A stretch of 5,772 nt of DNA from Clostridia bacterium (GTDB lineage: Bacteria; Bacillota_A; Clostridia; Peptostreptococcales; Anaerovoracaceae): NCBI GenBank assembly GCA_024403175.1, contig JAKSSI010000093.1:1-5772 (forward strand), written 5' to 3'. The translations under genes were made by a program, and so were the position numbers. A model generated the notes under the pieces. That model ran no database searches and was not told where the DNA came from. It was given only the letters and a program-made list of their open reading frames with translations. Positions 5,111 to 5,772 of the stretch are shown one piece after another (within the stretch, counting starts at the first letter, position 1; every line of letters starts with the position of its first letter).

Positions 5111-5772
5111 TAGAATCTTGCAATTTCCCTTTCCGCAGCAGTTTTTGCTTGATTAATGGCGTCTTCTAAACTGCATTTAAGTGTAGCACCGGAAGCTCTT
5201 TCATGGCCGCCGCCACCAAGTTCTCCAGCAAGTCTTGCCACATTGGCATAAGATTTTGCTCTTAAGCTAAGCTTGTTTAAACCAACTTCTTTCTCCTTAA
5301 CGAAGATTGAAATTTCAACACCTTCAACCATTCTTATACGGTCGATACAAGTATCAACATGCTCATAAAGAGCTCCAATTTTGTCCATTTGAGCCTTTGA
5401 AATATATGAAACAGCTACTTTTCCGTTGCACATAAGTTCCAAATTGTCTAAAGCAAGAGCTTCTGCTTTAAGCTGAACTAATGGTCTTGAATCAAATACT
5501 GCTGTACAAATTTCAGTAGCATTTATATCGTATTCATATAATTCAGCGACTGCTCTTAAAACTTCAGATGTAGTTGAATTATATTTAAATCTTCCTGTAT
5601 CTGTTGCAATTGCTGTATAAAGGCACTTGGCAATATCTTTAGTAATAGTCACACCAAGTTCTTTAATAAACTCGTAAACCAGAAGCCCTGCAGCTGCATA
5701 GTCCGGATGAACAACAGAATAATCCGCAAAAGGCCCCTGCAGCAGCTCTCCCAGACGTTTTGCTGCCGGTGG
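5110..5772 (-). CDS. nrnA: DHH-family phosphoesterase NrnA (bifunctional oligoribonuclease / pAp phosphatase), 5' part missing
   Basis: An open frame of 220 codons enters from the window edge with no start inside, so roughly the first third of a 310-330 residue protein is missing. NrnA degrades 2-5 nt RNA fragments and hydrolyses 3'-phosphoadenosine 5'-phosphate in the cytoplasm. Visible are FADYSVVHPDYAAAG (15-29 of the fragment), matching the segment that follows the DHH motif in this family, then ATDTGRFKYNSTT (56-68) with the metal-binding aspartate. The C-terminal DHHA1 substrate-binding domain ends in GGGGHERASGA (186-196). The DHH motif itself is not visible and must lie just outside if present. 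A GTG at 5652-5650 is internal, since homology continues upstream of it. The position before truB and ribF fits nrnA of the infB-rbfA-nrnA-truB-ribF operon. The family is certain; the exact substrate range is inferred. Confidence 0.85.
   Translation of the reverse strand, partial: PPAAKRLGELLQGPFADYSVVHPDYAAAGLLVYEFIKELGVTITKDIAKCLYTAIATDTGRFKYNSTTSEVLRAVAELYEYDINATEICTAVFDSRPLVQLKAEALALDNLELMCNGKVAVSYISKAQMDKIGALYEHVDTCIDRIRMVEGVEISIFVKEKEVGLNKLSLRAKSYANVARLAGELGGGGHERASGATLKCSLEDAINQAKTAAEREIARF

Noticed and set aside
5110..5652. A 180-codon protein starting at the GTG at 5652
   Set aside because: Family similarity continues in frame upstream to the window edge, so this GTG is an internal valine and the gene is simply cut by the window.
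1..5772. CRISPR arrays, tRNA or rRNA genes, insertion sequences, defence or toxin modules
   Set aside because: No regularly spaced repeats, no cloverleaf or rRNA signatures, no transposase motifs or element ends, and almost all sequence is accounted for by housekeeping genes.

Overview
The window is a piece of the conserved translation/RNA-processing operon of a low-to-moderate G+C Firmicute, most likely an anaerobic member of the Clostridia. The evidence is gene order, protein sequence, AT-rich spacers and purine-rich Shine-Dalgarno sites. I cannot name the genus. Every gene I can support lies on the minus strand, so transcription runs from high to low coordinates.

In transcription order: nrnA (5' part missing, 5772-5110), truB (5110-4241), ribF (4240-3317), rpsO (3220-2954), pnp (2827-707) and the first 150 codons of an L-lactate permease gene (451 to the window edge). 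nrnA, truB and ribF are packed with a 1-nt overlap and a 0-nt gap, and are almost certainly co-transcribed from upstream; in many Firmicutes this set follows nusA-infB-rbfA. A strong sigma-A-type promoter with an extended -10 sits across the last codons of ribF and gives rpsO its own start and a leader of about 85 nt.

The rpsO-pnp spacer holds a G+C-rich intrinsic terminator or attenuator. A long imperfect RNA stem of about 23 bp follows it, and its foot overlaps the pnp Shine-Dalgarno site. This resembles, in layout only, the rpsO-pnp region of Escherichia coli, where RNase III and PNPase control pnp expression through a leader stem. pnp ends at a textbook terminator (630-660). The lactate permease gene beyond it has its own near-consensus promoter and several 18-bp dyads built on TTTGTGTG, so it looks like a separately regulated carbon-uptake gene.

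Functionally, the window joins mRNA turnover (PNPase, NrnA), tRNA modification (TruB), the ribosome (S15), flavin cofactor synthesis (RibF) and lactate transport. I found no new protein system, CRISPR array, tRNA, rRNA or mobile element. The interest lies in regulatory DNA and RNA: the pnp leader stem, the rpsO leader, the permease operator region, and the complete absence of three codons from pnp.
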